Part shown: positions 45,436 through 55,725 of the stretch, in pieces | How positions within the stretch are numbered: the first letter of the stretch is position 1 | Layout: every line of letters starts with the position of its first letter | From: Culicoidibacter larvae | GTDB taxonomy: Bacteria > Bacillota_I > Bacilli_A > Culicoidibacterales > Culicoidibacteraceae | Assembly (NCBI RefSeq): GCF_005771635.1 | Contig: NZ_VBWP01000001.1 | Span: 310,001 to 374,000 of the forward strand | Direction: 5' to 3' | Length of the DNA: 64,000 nt | Position numbers and translations under genes: made by a program | The notes under the pieces: generated by a model | What the model was told of the DNA's origin: nothing | What the model saw: the letters and a program-made list of their open reading frames with translations, nothing else | Database searches by the model: none

Positions 45436-45475
45436 GATGAAAGTCGGGGTTGGCCCGACTTTCATCTTTTTTTTC
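45436..45475 (+). terminator. Terminator after trxB
   Basis: Stem GATGAAAGTCGGG/CCCGACTTTCATC, 5-nt loop and nine T. Confidence 0.93.
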
Positions 45476-45528
45476 GTCATAAAAGTGATATAATAGGGAG
45501 TAAATGAGCGTTAGAAAGAAGGATTCTT

Positions 45529-46461
45529 GTGCAAAAATTTTATTTTGATGATGCCGAAGCCGGTCTGGTTCGGGCATCATGCCATCCGTTATTCCGTAAG
45601 TATTTCAGTGATGATTTCTATTATGATATTTTGGATGATTATTCACCTTTTGGCAATGATGATGGCGCCGATACTTTATATGAGCTTGAAGAGTGGCTAA
45701 AGAAGTATGCCGATACTGAGCCGTTGCGTGATTTCCTTGAGGACTTAGCAGTAAAATGGGATTTTGAGATAGATGAGAGTGAATGGGACTTACTCGAGCG
45801 CGAACGAATTGTTGATATTTTGCATGATGCACCGTATGCTTTTGATTTAACTGATCGGATTTTTATTGCTACTGCTTTTGGTCAGATAAAAGTGAGCGGT
45901 ACTTTGAGTGCTGATATTAAAGCATTGGCTGATTGTGCTTTTGAGCGGCAATTAATGATTGTTGATATTTATCAGTATGATGAACCACTTTTAGTTGAGC
46001 GCTTAAAGCAGATGCAAGGCGATTTGACTGCCTGTTATGAGGAAATCTGGGCACAAGGATTTCCTAAGTTATACATTCATCGTGGCGAGAAGCTTGAAGA
46101 AATTGAACATATTTCATGGAATAACCTTGATAGCTATATTGATGTTTTGAACGAGACGACAATTGCAACTTATTTTATTTTCGAGAATGAGGCTGGATTT
46201 CTGCAATGCGCCGGTGCTGACGATGAGTTTATTGTTGAATTTCGTGATGTTGATGAGAATGATTTTCATCACTATATTCTTGGGAAAGAGCCAATTACTA
46301 AGAAGCATCAGACCTTCAGTTATGGCGGCGTTAGCCGGGATTTGTTCGGCTACGAAGTTTTAAGTATCGATGACGTCACGTATATTTTAGAAACGTTTTA
46401 TAATCATCATATGGTACCGCGTGAGTATTTGCTACGAAATATTTCCAGGGAATTTCAATAG
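45529..46461 (+). CDS. Unrecognised acidic protein
   Basis: A 310-residue strongly acidic soluble protein starting with GTG at 45529 after an AAGG site. No membrane segment, signal or catalytic motif is recognised. Acidic and aromatic residues dominate (for example DDFYYDILDDYSPFGNDDGAD and FRDVDENDFHHYILG). Acidic composition and lack of motifs are common to immunity proteins and phage anti-defence proteins, but there is no toxin or contact-dependent system nearby. It stands alone between two terminators. Function unknown. Confidence 0.55.
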   Translation: MQKFYFDDAEAGLVRASCHPLFRKYFSDDFYYDILDDYSPFGNDDGADTLYELEEWLKKYADTEPLRDFLEDLAVKWDFEIDESEWDLLERERIVDILHDAPYAFDLTDRIFIATAFGQIKVSGTLSADIKALADCAFERQLMIVDIYQYDEPLLVERLKQMQGDLTACYEEIWAQGFPKLYIHRGEKLEEIEHISWNNLDSYIDVLNETTIATYFIFENEAGFLQCAGADDEFIVEFRDVDENDFHHYILGKEPITKKHQTFSYGGVSRDLFGYEVLSIDDVTYILETFYNHHMVPREYLLRNISREFQ

Positions 46462-46470
46462 GATAATCGG

Positions 46471-46503
46471 GAACCCTCTGCGAGTCAAGCTCGCAGAGGG
46501 TTC
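46471..46503 (+). terminator. Strong hairpin after the acidic protein gene
   Basis: A 14-bp perfect stem GAACCCTCTGCGAG with a 5-nt loop; no T-run follows, so termination may depend on the adjacent palindrome. Confidence 0.6.
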
Positions 46504-46504
46504 T

Positions 46505-46536
46505 GCACATTTTGCGGGTGCACCCGCAAAATGTGC
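46505..46536 (+). repeat. Perfect 32-bp palindrome
   Basis: Fully self-complementary, beginning GCACATTTTGCGGG and centred on GTGCAC. It follows directly after another strong stem-loop. Confidence 0.85.
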
Positions 46537-46595
46537 GCTTCTACCAGTAAAGAAAAAGCGCTATACTTGAGTTACAAAGAAAAGGGGTTTTTAAA

Positions 46596-47057
46596 ATGAC
46601 AAAGACGTTAAAGGGTATGACGTTGGCACTTGGGTTAGCAACTTTACCGATGTTGCTGGGGCTGGTTGTAATGATACTTACTGGTTGGACATGGATTGAT
46701 ACTGATAAGGGATTGGAAAAAATAATTGTTGGTGGCTTGGCATTAATAGTTATTTCGTTTGTTTTATTTGTTCTATTTATTTGGCTGATTGCTGATACTG
46801 TGTACGCCATTGTTGTATTGGTACGCGCGTCAACTGAATCAAGCGTTGGCGGAATTGTTAGCACGATTATCACATTGGTTTACAATGCGGTTGTGTTTGC
46901 TTGTGTGATAATATTTTTTATGATTTTTGATTACGGGATAGAAATTTGTATGGTGCTGCTGGTTCTGGGGGTTGCAACGATGCTGATGAATATAATTGTC
47001 AGTCTTGCTAGTGTTGAGCAGTCGTTGTTGGAAAATGAGAAAACTCCGACCTTCTAG
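46596..47057 (+). CDS. Small four-TM membrane protein
   Basis: A 153-residue hydrophobic protein with four predicted membrane segments (about 11-30, 43-68, 84-110 and 119-140) and short loops. No motif or family recognised. AAAAGGGG lies about 13 nt before the ATG. It is transcribed alone between the hairpin pair at 46471-46536 and its own terminator. Function cannot be inferred. Confidence 0.6.
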   Translation: MTKTLKGMTLALGLATLPMLLGLVVMILTGWTWIDTDKGLEKIIVGGLALIVISFVLFVLFIWLIADTVYAIVVLVRASTESSVGGIVSTIITLVYNAVVFACVIIFFMIFDYGIEICMVLLVLGVATMLMNIIVSLASVEQSLLENEKTPTF

Positions 47058-47071
47058 AGGTCGGGGTTTTT
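47041..47071 (+). terminator. Terminator after the four-TM gene
   Basis: Stem CCGACCT/AGGTCGG overlapping the stop codon, followed by a T-run. Confidence 0.85.
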
Positions 47072-47160
47072 GCTTTTTCATAGGAGTTATTGACAGGAAA
47101 ACATTTTTTGCGTATCCTTAATTTAACAGCTAAAACTTGAATGATAACGAGGTGAGCAAT

Positions 47161-47904
47161 GTGAAGGGGAAAGTGGCTATAATTTTATTACTGGTAATTG
47201 CTCTTGGCGGTTTAGGTTTCGGTGTGGTATATTTCTTTTTAAATCAGCCGGAAACAGATAAGAATGTTGCGACTGCAACCGCTGCTAACTCTAGTGATAA
47301 CAATCAAGTTAGTACACAGAACAATGTAAATTTCAGTGAGTTGTTTGCTGAACTTGGGTTGGATAATAATGGTGGCGAAACCAATGCGTCGGGAGTATTT
47401 TACAAAGATGGCATTTTGGTTGCCAGTAAAACGTATTGTTTACCTTCAGATTATGCTCCCGGTGAGAGCTGGGAGGCACGCAGTGCATTTGAAAGTATGG
47501 CTGAGGATGCTCGTAATCAGGGCATTGAGCTGACCGCGTTTAGTACTTATCGTGATTATGCCACTCAAGAGCGAATTTATAATCGTTATGTACAGGCGGA
47601 TGGTCAGGCGGCCGCGGATCGTTATAGTGCTAAGCCGGGATGCAGCGAGCATCAAACCGGACTGGCTTTTGATATTGGCGGACCGGATAGTTCGCGTTGG
47701 GCCGAGACAACTTTTGATGGTACCCGTGAAGCTGTTTGGTTGGAGCAAAATGCACATAAATATGGTTTTATTATGCGCTATCCACAAGGAAAAGAGCATA
47801 TTACCGGATATATGCCGGAATCATGGCACTATCGGTATATCGGCAGTCAAGCCACAGACATTTACAATAGCGGACTCACCTTGGAAGAATATTTAGGAAT
47901 ATAA
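47161..47904 (+). CDS. VanY-type D-alanyl-D-alanine carboxypeptidase (M15B)
   Basis: A 247-residue surface peptidase with an N-terminal signal anchor (KVAIILLLVIALGGLGFGVVYFF), a Ser/Thr/Asn-rich linker and an M15B domain. The zinc site is visible: GCSEHQTGLAFDIGG supplies the first His and Asp, and ESWHYRYIG the second His. It trims the terminal D-Ala from peptidoglycan stem peptides. I chose GTG 47161 because GAGGTGAG lies just before it. No vanS/vanR or D-Lac ligase genes are adjacent, so a housekeeping wall role is likely rather than glycopeptide resistance. Confidence 0.87.
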   Translation: MKGKVAIILLLVIALGGLGFGVVYFFLNQPETDKNVATATAANSSDNNQVSTQNNVNFSELFAELGLDNNGGETNASGVFYKDGILVASKTYCLPSDYAPGESWEARSAFESMAEDARNQGIELTAFSTYRDYATQERIYNRYVQADGQAAADRYSAKPGCSEHQTGLAFDIGGPDSSRWAETTFDGTREAVWLEQNAHKYGFIMRYPQGKEHITGYMPESWHYRYIGSQATDIYNSGLTLEEYLGI

Positions 47905-47940
47905 AAAAGCGACAGAGCCAAATCGGCTCTGTCGCTTTTT
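47904..47940. terminator. Bidirectional terminator between VanY-like and TtcA-like genes
   Basis: Stem AAAAAGCGACAGAGCC/GGCTCTGTCGCTTTTT between convergent genes. Confidence 0.92.
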
Positions 47941-47943
47941 GTT

Positions 47944-48774
47944 TTATTTATCATCGGCACGCCAACCAAGAATTTTTTCGAGGTTAACATTGCGGGTGCT
48001 TGAAAGAATGTTATTTTTAATGGCCGGATCAACCGTATCAAGTTGCTTGATGAGCTGCTTAATCTCGCTGCGTTTAGAAGCCGTTCTTCCGGCTGCCACA
48101 GTGCAGCCGCAATTCATCGCCTGAATACCATTTTGTTTGGTATAGCGGATGATGTCAGCTTCTTCAACATAATAGAGCGGTCGAATCAATTGCACATCGA
48201 AATTTTTTGCCGGCAGAATTGGCAGCATCGATTCAAACTTCCCGGCATAAAAGATGTTGAGCAGAATTGTTTCCAGGACATCATCATAATGATGTCCGAG
48301 GGCCAATTTGTTGCAACCATGTTCCGTCGCTTTGGCGTACAGACTGCCACGCCGCATCTGCGCGCACTGGTAGCAAGGGAATTCCTTACTGCGTGCCTCA
48401 GCGCGTTCAAAGATGTTATCAGCATAAATCTCTGCCGGTATCTCAAGATGTTTGAGGTTAGCTTCGAGTGCTACCAGGTTTTCTTGATGAAAACCTGGGT
48501 TCATAGCGATCAAGACAAGCTCGAAGTCAAAGAGCTTGGTCCGTTGCAAAGCTTGGAACAATTTTGCCAGCAGTAGGCTATCCTTGCCGCCGGAGATGGC
48601 GACAGCGATGCGGTCGCCGTCTTCAACGAGGTTGAATTCCTTGATGGCGCGGATAAATGGCGCCCAGAGATGGCGGCGGTAAGTTTTATGGATGCTGCGC
48701 TCGATGGTTTGGCAGTCCTGAAGTTCAACTTCGGGAATGATTATCGGGCAGTTAGGGGTTGCGAGTGTTGACAT
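47944..48774 (-). CDS. ttcA: TtcA-like tRNA 2-thiolation PP-loop enzyme
   Basis: A 276-residue PP-loop ATPase on the minus strand. SGGKDS near residue 65 is the ATP-pyrophosphatase loop, followed by FPCYQCAQMRRGSLYAKATEHGCNKLALGHHYDDVLETILLN, close to TtcA with its CxxC pair; a later Cys-rich NCGC replaces the second CxxC. TtcA thiolates C32 of certain tRNAs using an Fe-S cluster. The start at 48774 follows GGAGAGAA; the frame opens 22 codons earlier without a site. Other PP-loop thiolases are the alternative. Confidence 0.75.
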   Translation of the reverse strand: MSTLATPNCPIIIPEVELQDCQTIERSIHKTYRRHLWAPFIRAIKEFNLVEDGDRIAVAISGGKDSLLLAKLFQALQRTKLFDFELVLIAMNPGFHQENLVALEANLKHLEIPAEIYADNIFERAEARSKEFPCYQCAQMRRGSLYAKATEHGCNKLALGHHYDDVLETILLNIFYAGKFESMLPILPAKNFDVQLIRPLYYVEEADIIRYTKQNGIQAMNCGCTVAAGRTASKRSEIKQLIKQLDTVDPAIKNNILSSTRNVNLEKILGWRADDK

Positions 48775-48936
48775 GGTTTTCTCTCCTTTTTCATGTTTTA
48801 TTATACTTGAATTTGTGGTTGAGGGAAAGGGCTGTTGCAAGACTAGGTGGAGTACATAATTTTAATTATGTACTTTTGGTTTTCTCAAAAAGAATATATA
48901 ATGAAGGTAATGGGAGAAGTAGCGGAGGTTGATGAA

Positions 48937-50127
48937 ATGGAAAATAAGAAGCCGGAGTATTTATATCACTATACTAATATGGCAAGTTTTAAAAGTATTT
49001 ATGACAGCGGGACGTTGCGCTTGCATGAACATAAACATTTGAATGATTATAATGAAATCAGATTATTCTTTAAATTAATTCGTCGGGCTGTTGAGGAGTT
49101 GTCTGAGGGTGATGTTTTATTTAAGCAATATTATAGCGGTAAACGTTTTTATCCGGAAATTTCAAAGCAGCAGGGGTTAGATACGGTTGATTATTTTGAA
49201 CAAATGATTATTAGCAATGATTGTTTTAATGTATTTATCCTGTCGCTTTCGGAGTTACCGGATGAGCAAGTGTTATGGAATAATTTTGCTAAGGATTACG
49301 GGCTGAACTTTGAGTTATCTTTTGATTTCCTGGAGAGTAAAGTAAATAGCCGGCTGGCTGATGCCAGTGAGTGGGTGCTGCCGCAATATTTTTTACAAAA
49401 AGTACATTATATTGATACATTAAGCGATGCAGCTTTGACGGAGTTTCTTGATAAGTGGATTATTGTGCGAAATTATGCCAAGGTAAGCGATTTTGATATG
49501 CAGAATGAACATGTTCATCTTGGCGAGAAAGGCAACTTGCCGGGTTATCGCACGGGGATGGATGCACTAAAAGCCTTTAAGTGTACGCCTGATTGTAATT
49601 GCGCAAAATGCGACGACTTGGTGACTAAAGCTATCTTGTATGATGGTGATGAACATCGAAACGCAATTTCAACGCTTAAGACCTTAATTAATGATGTGCT
49701 CTTCGTCTTAACCCGGTCAACATTTGAGAGCTATGAGGCATTTAAAGATAATTTCGAGGCGCGCTTTTTAAACCGGAGTTCGGATGAACAAAATCAATTA
49801 GCGCTCTTTAAAATTTACACCTTACTTTCATATATGGGAACAATTAAAGATAAATTTTACCGCGGTGAAGCAGAATGGCGGATCATCGCTTCTTATGTTC
49901 AAGAGGACAGCGCGATTAAGTACGAGTATTACGGAGAGCAATTGCTAACTGCATTTGTCAATTTGGCATGGGATGCTGATGAATATATTACTCAGCGAGT
50001 GATGTTGTCAGGGATTTATAATTATATGCACATTGATAAGTTCATTCAACAAGAGAAGAATCTGACAAATTATATAAAAGATACTGAAATAAGCGTAAGC
50101 ATTTCTCGGGCTTTTTTAAGAAAATAA
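48937..50127 (+). CDS. DUF2971 family protein
   Basis: A 396-residue soluble protein. YLYHYTNMASFKSIYDSGTLRLHEHKHLNDYNEIRLFF at residues about 7-44 is the DUF2971 signature (YHYT near the start and a LND motif). The C-terminal IKDKFYRGEAEWRII and SGIYNY resemble the rest of that family. Function is unknown; the fold may resemble ADP-ribosyl-transfer enzymes, which is speculation. GGAGG before 48937 decides the start over the more upstream ATGs. Followed by a strong terminator. Confidence 0.78.
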   Translation: MENKKPEYLYHYTNMASFKSIYDSGTLRLHEHKHLNDYNEIRLFFKLIRRAVEELSEGDVLFKQYYSGKRFYPEISKQQGLDTVDYFEQMIISNDCFNVFILSLSELPDEQVLWNNFAKDYGLNFELSFDFLESKVNSRLADASEWVLPQYFLQKVHYIDTLSDAALTEFLDKWIIVRNYAKVSDFDMQNEHVHLGEKGNLPGYRTGMDALKAFKCTPDCNCAKCDDLVTKAILYDGDEHRNAISTLKTLINDVLFVLTRSTFESYEAFKDNFEARFLNRSSDEQNQLALFKIYTLLSYMGTIKDKFYRGEAEWRIIASYVQEDSAIKYEYYGEQLLTAFVNLAWDADEYITQRVMLSGIYNYMHIDKFIQQEKNLTNYIKDTEISVSISRAFLRK

Positions 50128-50133
50128 TCATAG

Positions 50134-50168
50134 CGGAGATACTTCCAGCGTTGCTGGAAGTATCTCCG
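50134..50168 (+). terminator. Terminator after the DUF2971 gene
   Basis: A perfect 16-bp stem around a 3-nt loop and a T-rich tail. Confidence 0.92.
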
Positions 50169-50263
50169 TTTATTTTTGGTAGCCGACTGCGCTAAAAATT
50201 ATGCTTGTGGACGGCAATCGGGTTTGTTATAATTGGAACAATATATTAAAAGAGGTGATTTGT

Positions 50264-50815
50264 ATGAATGAGATTTTAGCAAAGTTTGCAGTGATTGACG
50301 GAGAGCGGATTATGTTGCGACCGGTTAAGGTAAGTGATGCTGAAGCTATGTTTGCATACACCAGTAAGCCGGAGGTAGTTAAGTTTATTACTTTACTGGT
50401 GAGTGAGAGTGTAGAGCAGACGCGTAAGGGGATTGCTGATTATTTTGAAGTAGCGCCTTTAGGCAAGTACGGACTTGCATTGAAATCAAGCGGAGCCTTT
50501 ATGGGGACGCTTGATATTCGGGTTGATGAAGAGAATAAGTCAGCTGAGATTGGTTACGCTTTGAATCCTGAGTTTCAAGGGCATGGCTATATGAGTGAAG
50601 CGGTTGATTTGTTGTTATCGCTTGGTTTTAAAGAGCTTGGTTTGGAGCGGATGTTCGCCATGTGTGCGGCACAGAATACGCCGTCTGAGCGAGTGATGAT
50701 TCGGGCCGGGATGACTTATGAGGGAACGTTGCGTAAGGCTTCGTTCCATAAGGATATGTTTTTGGATATGAAGTATTATTCGATATTGAAAGACGAGTAT
50801 TTTGCTGCGAAGTAG
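50264..50815 (+). CDS. GNAT N-acetyltransferase (RimJ/RimL type), copy 1
   Basis: A 183-residue GNAT. RIMLRPVKVSDAEAMFAYTSKPEVVKFI is the RimL-type N-terminus, and IGYALNPEFQGHGYMSEAV supplies the acetyl-CoA Q/RxxGxG/A loop (QGHGYM). It may acetylate a ribosomal protein or a small molecule; the substrate is not deducible. AGAGGTG precedes the ATG. A divergent paralogue follows after 15 nt, indicating tandem duplication. Confidence 0.88.
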   Translation: MNEILAKFAVIDGERIMLRPVKVSDAEAMFAYTSKPEVVKFITLLVSESVEQTRKGIADYFEVAPLGKYGLALKSSGAFMGTLDIRVDEENKSAEIGYALNPEFQGHGYMSEAVDLLLSLGFKELGLERMFAMCAAQNTPSERVMIRAGMTYEGTLRKASFHKDMFLDMKYYSILKDEYFAAK

Positions 50816-50830
50816 TGAGCGGGTGGTTGT

Positions 50831-51388
50831 ATGAGTAGTTATAATGAGGTGCTTGCGGAGCACCGTTATCTTGAAAGTGAACGCTTGCATTTGCGTCCGG
50901 CGCACCTCGATGATGCGCCGGCGTTGTTTGCTATGAGCCAGAGTGCTGAGTTCCTGAGGTATATGACGTGGAGTGCTGATAGGGATCTGGCTGGCGCCGA
51001 GCGACGCCTGGCTTCTTACTATATTGGTGCGCCGCTTGGTAAGTACGCGGTGGAGCTGAAAGCGACAGGGGCGTGTATTGGTTTTGTTGATTTACATTTT
51101 TTTGATGAGGTGGCGCGCAGTGCTGAGATAGGTTATTTGCTGAATCCCGAGTTTCAGGGGCATTGCTATGTGACAGAAGCGTGTAAGTGTTTGCTTGCAC
51201 TTGGATTTGAGGTGCTAGATCTGGTGCGGATAAGTGCGCGTTGTGATGTGCGCAATGAGGCATCGCTTGCTGTGATGGAGCGTATCGGGATGCAGCGCGA
51301 GGCTTTGATGCGGCGGCAGGAGTTCTGCAAGGATGAGTTTTGTGATATGTTGCATTACTCGATTTTGGATACAGACTATTTTGGGTAG
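50831..51388 (+). CDS. GNAT N-acetyltransferase (RimJ/RimL type), copy 2
   Basis: A 185-residue paralogue of the preceding gene with the same order of motifs (ERLHLRPAHLDDAPALFAMSQSAEFLRYM, then IGYLLNPEFQGHCYVTEACKCLLALGFEVLDLVRISARC). The acetyl-CoA loop reads QGHCYV, with Cys in place of the central Gly of copy 1 (QGHGYM). This may weaken cofactor binding. The ribosome-binding site is modest (GGGTGG). Both genes lie in one transcript ending at the terminator near 51396. Confidence 0.85.
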   Translation: MSSYNEVLAEHRYLESERLHLRPAHLDDAPALFAMSQSAEFLRYMTWSADRDLAGAERRLASYYIGAPLGKYAVELKATGACIGFVDLHFFDEVARSAEIGYLLNPEFQGHCYVTEACKCLLALGFEVLDLVRISARCDVRNEASLAVMERIGMQREALMRRQEFCKDEFCDMLHYSILDTDYFG

Positions 51389-51395
51389 AATGTTG

Positions 51396-51430
51396 AAAGC
51401 AACGGGTGCTTGTCACCCGTTGCTTTTTCT
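51396..51430 (+). terminator. Terminator after the GNAT pair
   Basis: Stem AAAGCAACGGGTG/CACCCGTTGCTTT with a T-rich tail. Confidence 0.92.
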
Positions 51431-51491
51431 TTTCCTCCCATAGACTTTGGGCAGTAAAATTGTTACAATAGAGGCAGAATATTTTTTGTAG

Positions 51492-53510
<2,019 letters not shown>

Positions 53511-53521
53511 GAAGCTTAAAA

Positions 53522-53549
53522 AGAACACCCATATGGGTGTTCTTTTTTT
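53522..53549 (+). terminator. Terminator after metG
   Basis: Stem AGAACACCC/GGGTGTTCT with an ATAT loop and T-run. Confidence 0.92.
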
Positions 53550-53636
53550 ATTAAAGTGAAATTTTCATTACAGTAATAATATTATGGTTTAAAATGTGAT
53601 AAAAGCGGTAAAATAATGTTAAGAAGATGATAGATT

Positions 53637-53954
53637 ATGAAGAAACTCATTTCGACATTGACAGTTACAGCTTTGATAACAGTATTTGGCTCGGGACTTT
53701 TCCAACCGCTACATACTTATGCATTTTCTGATGAAGGTAGTCATACTGAGATTATCCTTAATCAGTCGCCGACAGTACTGGATAGAGGGCAAGGGCCGAA
53801 TGGCCGGCCACCGAAAGCGGGGGCAATTTATTTAACTCCAAAACAAGCAAGATGTGTTATAGCAACGTATAGTGCAATCGGAGCATTAGTAATAAGCGGT
53901 GGCTCAGCTTGGTGGACAGGACCATGGGCTATTATATCTGGTTGCCTAATTTAA
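53637..53954 (+). CDS. Small secreted hydrophobic peptide precursor (bacteriocin-like)
   Basis: A 105-residue protein. A classical signal peptide (MKKLISTLTVTALITVFGSGL, cleavage near the HTYA region at about residue 29) is followed by a Pro/Gly-rich linker and a hydrophobic C-terminal segment with two Cys (ARCVIATYSAIGALVISGGSAWWTGPWAIISGCLI). A small mature Gly-rich amphipathic segment and a 2-TM partner gene 27 nt downstream are the layout of a Sec-exported bacteriocin with an immunity protein. I do not recognise a named bacteriocin, so this is inference. No strong ribosome-binding site is visible. Confidence 0.5.
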   Translation: MKKLISTLTVTALITVFGSGLFQPLHTYAFSDEGSHTEIILNQSPTVLDRGQGPNGRPPKAGAIYLTPKQARCVIATYSAIGALVISGGSAWWTGPWAIISGCLI

Positions 53955-53980
53955 GAATCTTATAGATGAGGTGGTTTATT

Positions 53981-54157
53981 ATGAATAAGAGACTGCTCAG
54001 AAGAATTTTGTTCTTGGTCGGCTATACTATTTATATGTTTGTTATTTTTACTTGGCTGGGTGGAATATCAACATGGTCGGTAATTCTTCTGCTTATTGGT
54101 TTAGTTGGCGGAATTGCTATAGAATTAGTTTTGGCCAAGAAACGAAATGATATTTAG
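53981..54157 (+). CDS. 58-residue two-TM protein (possible immunity protein)
   Basis: A 58-residue hydrophobic protein with a basic start (MNKRLLRR), two membrane segments (about 9-27 and 32-51) and a short basic tail. GAGGTGG lies a few nt before the ATG at 53981. Its size and tight linkage to the upstream secreted peptide fit a bacteriocin immunity protein, though no sequence family was recognised. Confidence 0.5.
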   Translation: MNKRLLRRILFLVGYTIYMFVIFTWLGGISTWSVILLLIGLVGGIAIELVLAKKRNDI

Positions 54158-54162
54158 AAGTA

Positions 54163-54195
54163 AAAAAACAGTGAGATTTATCTCACTGTTTTTTT
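54163..54195. terminator. Terminator after the peptide/2-TM pair
   Basis: Stem AAACAGTGAGA/TCTCACTGTTT with A- and T-runs on both sides, so usable in both directions. Confidence 0.9.
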
Positions 54196-54199
54196 GTTT

Positions 54200-54305
54200 C
54201 TCCTGAGTCTTCAGCAACAACTAAATGTATTTAATCGCTTTTTGGATATTTTCACTAGCTCGTTAAATTTGATTAGAGCGAGTTAGTAGTTGATGCTAAT
54301 ACTGT
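54200..54305 (-). pseudogene. Degenerate partial copy of the XRE regulator at 55355-55690
   Basis: On the minus strand this stretch decodes to ENIQKAIKYI, a stop, then LLLKTQE, nearly the same as the C-terminal ENIQKAIEYIELLLKTQE of the intact regulator, and the DNA is similar beginning with TCCTGAGTCTTCAGCAACAA. The middle of the gene is deleted. It is an old partial duplication, adjacent to a terminator just as in the intact copy. Confidence 0.7.
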
Positions 54306-54504
54306 AAAAGAGTAGAAAAATATTGCTTTTTTGCTGAGTATAGTGTACATTTACACTATACAATAACTAATTTTTGGGAAATTGAAAATAATATGTTTTG
54401 AAATAATAATGTTATTTTATTCAAAAGGAACTGTAAAAATCTCCAATTTTAAATATCTGACACATTTCCAATGTCCGTATATTGAAAAAATGGAGTGTTT
54501 TATA

Positions 54505-55317
54505 ATGAAAAACGTAAATAAAATTTGGAATAAAAGTTTATTATCAGCGGTCTTAGCTAGTTTACTCATGGTGAGCTCAATGGCTCTGCTGGGACAAGGT
54601 GCAAGTGCAATGGCTACACCAACAGTTAGTAAGGTGAATGTTGAGACAATATCAGTTGATGCTATCTTTCCGGAATTAACGCTGACTAAACCAACAACGA
54701 TATTTACTGGTACTAAAACTATTTCGATTCCGATTCCTGCTGAACTGCTTCCAGCAGCTGCTCTGATTGGTGATGCTAAACTTGAAATTACCTATGAACT
54801 GGCGCAAGTATTACTTCAGAATTTAGGTATCAATAATTTGATTAGAACAGTTGATAATGCAGCATCCAAAATTATGGAGTTTCTTAATGAAAGTGAACTT
54901 TTGGGATTTAATGTCAATTTTGATGAAGTATATGCAGCCTTAGACGTGCAAAATTTTTGGGAATCTATGCCAACAGCTTTAATTAATTCACCAATTACGT
55001 TGTCAACCGATGGTGTAAATGTAAATGTTACATTTGAAGAGACTGCATTTGCTAACATCATGGTGCTTGTTGAAGCGGCACTTGCTAACATTAGCAATGC
55101 TATTCATGCTGTTCAGCTTACCGGACAAGGTGTTGTTGGAACTTTTATAGCTAGAACAGTTATGGATTTATGGGTTGTGGTAGAAGATGTTTATGACTTA
55201 TTTGCCCAAACGGTAAGTGATATTGTAGAAACAGTAGACTTTCTGACATTGATGGAACATCATATTTTAGATATAATAGCTGAAATCGAAGAATTTTATG
55301 CAATACCGGCAGAATAA
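54505..55317 (+). CDS. Secreted protein of unknown function
   Basis: A 270-residue exported protein: a basic start (MKNVNKIWNKS), a hydrophobic core (LLSAVLASLLMVSSMALLGQG) and a signal-peptidase site near ASAMA at about residue 32. The mature part (about 235 residues) is mostly helical with Ala/Leu/Asn repeats and no anchor, Cys pair or enzyme motif. GGAG lies 9 nt before the ATG; the frame extends upstream without a site. It faces the XRE regulator tail to tail. Possibly a surface or effector protein of the accessory region. Confidence 0.6.
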   Translation: MKNVNKIWNKSLLSAVLASLLMVSSMALLGQGASAMATPTVSKVNVETISVDAIFPELTLTKPTTIFTGTKTISIPIPAELLPAAALIGDAKLEITYELAQVLLQNLGINNLIRTVDNAASKIMEFLNESELLGFNVNFDEVYAALDVQNFWESMPTALINSPITLSTDGVNVNVTFEETAFANIMVLVEAALANISNAIHAVQLTGQGVVGTFIARTVMDLWVVVEDVYDLFAQTVSDIVETVDFLTLMEHHILDIIAEIEEFYAIPAE

Positions 55318-55321
55318 TAAT

Positions 55322-55356
55322 AAAAAGATATAAGAGTCTAACTCTTATATCTTTTT
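55322..55356. terminator. Bidirectional terminator between secreted protein and XRE gene
   Basis: Stem AAAAAGATATAAGAGT/ACTCTTATATCTTTTT between convergent genes. Confidence 0.9.
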
Positions 55357-55690
55357 ATTTTTCCTGAGTCTTCAGCAACAATTCAATATACTCAATTGCT
55401 TTCTGAATATTTTCATCGGATAATTGGTCGATGTGATCAATTATCTCTGCATTGGTGGGATTCTCCACGAGAACATTCACCGGTTCTTTGAATTTAGTTA
55501 GACCGAGTAAGTAGTCAGTGCTGACGTTGAAGATTTTGCTGATGTTGACGATCGTTTTCATGTCGGGTTCGTTGCGATTGGTTTCATATTTTGAATATGA
55601 CTGTTGACTAATGTTGAGTTTCTTGCTGATTTTGTCCTGGGACCAATCATTTTTCTCTCGTAGATTTGCAAGTCGCTTTCCAAAGTTCAT
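55355..55690 (-). CDS. XRE-family repressor
   Basis: A 111-residue repressor. The helix-turn-helix GKRLANLREKNDWSQDKISKKLNISQQSYSKYETNRNEPDMKTIVNISKIFNVSTDYLLG occupies residues 4-63 and a charged tail, perhaps for dimerisation, follows. The Cro/CI-like form is typical of phage and element repressors. It is divergent from a mini-transcript at 55776-55967; the interval contains two clear dyads that share GGTTGT, likely its own operators. A degenerate copy lies 1 kb away. Confidence 0.85.
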   Translation of the reverse strand: MNFGKRLANLREKNDWSQDKISKKLNISQQSYSKYETNRNEPDMKTIVNISKIFNVSTDYLLGLTKFKEPVNVLVENPTNAEIIDHIDQLSDENIQKAIEYIELLLKTQEK

Positions 55691-55725
55691 GCTATCACGC
55701 TCCTATGGTTATTTTACGCTAAAAG

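Larger units (their letters stand above)
54158..54504. other. Gene-free stretch before the secreted protein gene
   Basis: About 345 nt holding a bidirectional terminator and the XRE remnant; the rest is AT-rich with no ORF of note. The reading frame upstream of 54505 is not coding. Confidence 0.6.

Noticed and set aside
47161-47904. Vancomycin resistance locus
   Set aside because: Only a VanY-like peptidase is present; no VanR/S, VanH, ligase or VanX genes adjoin.
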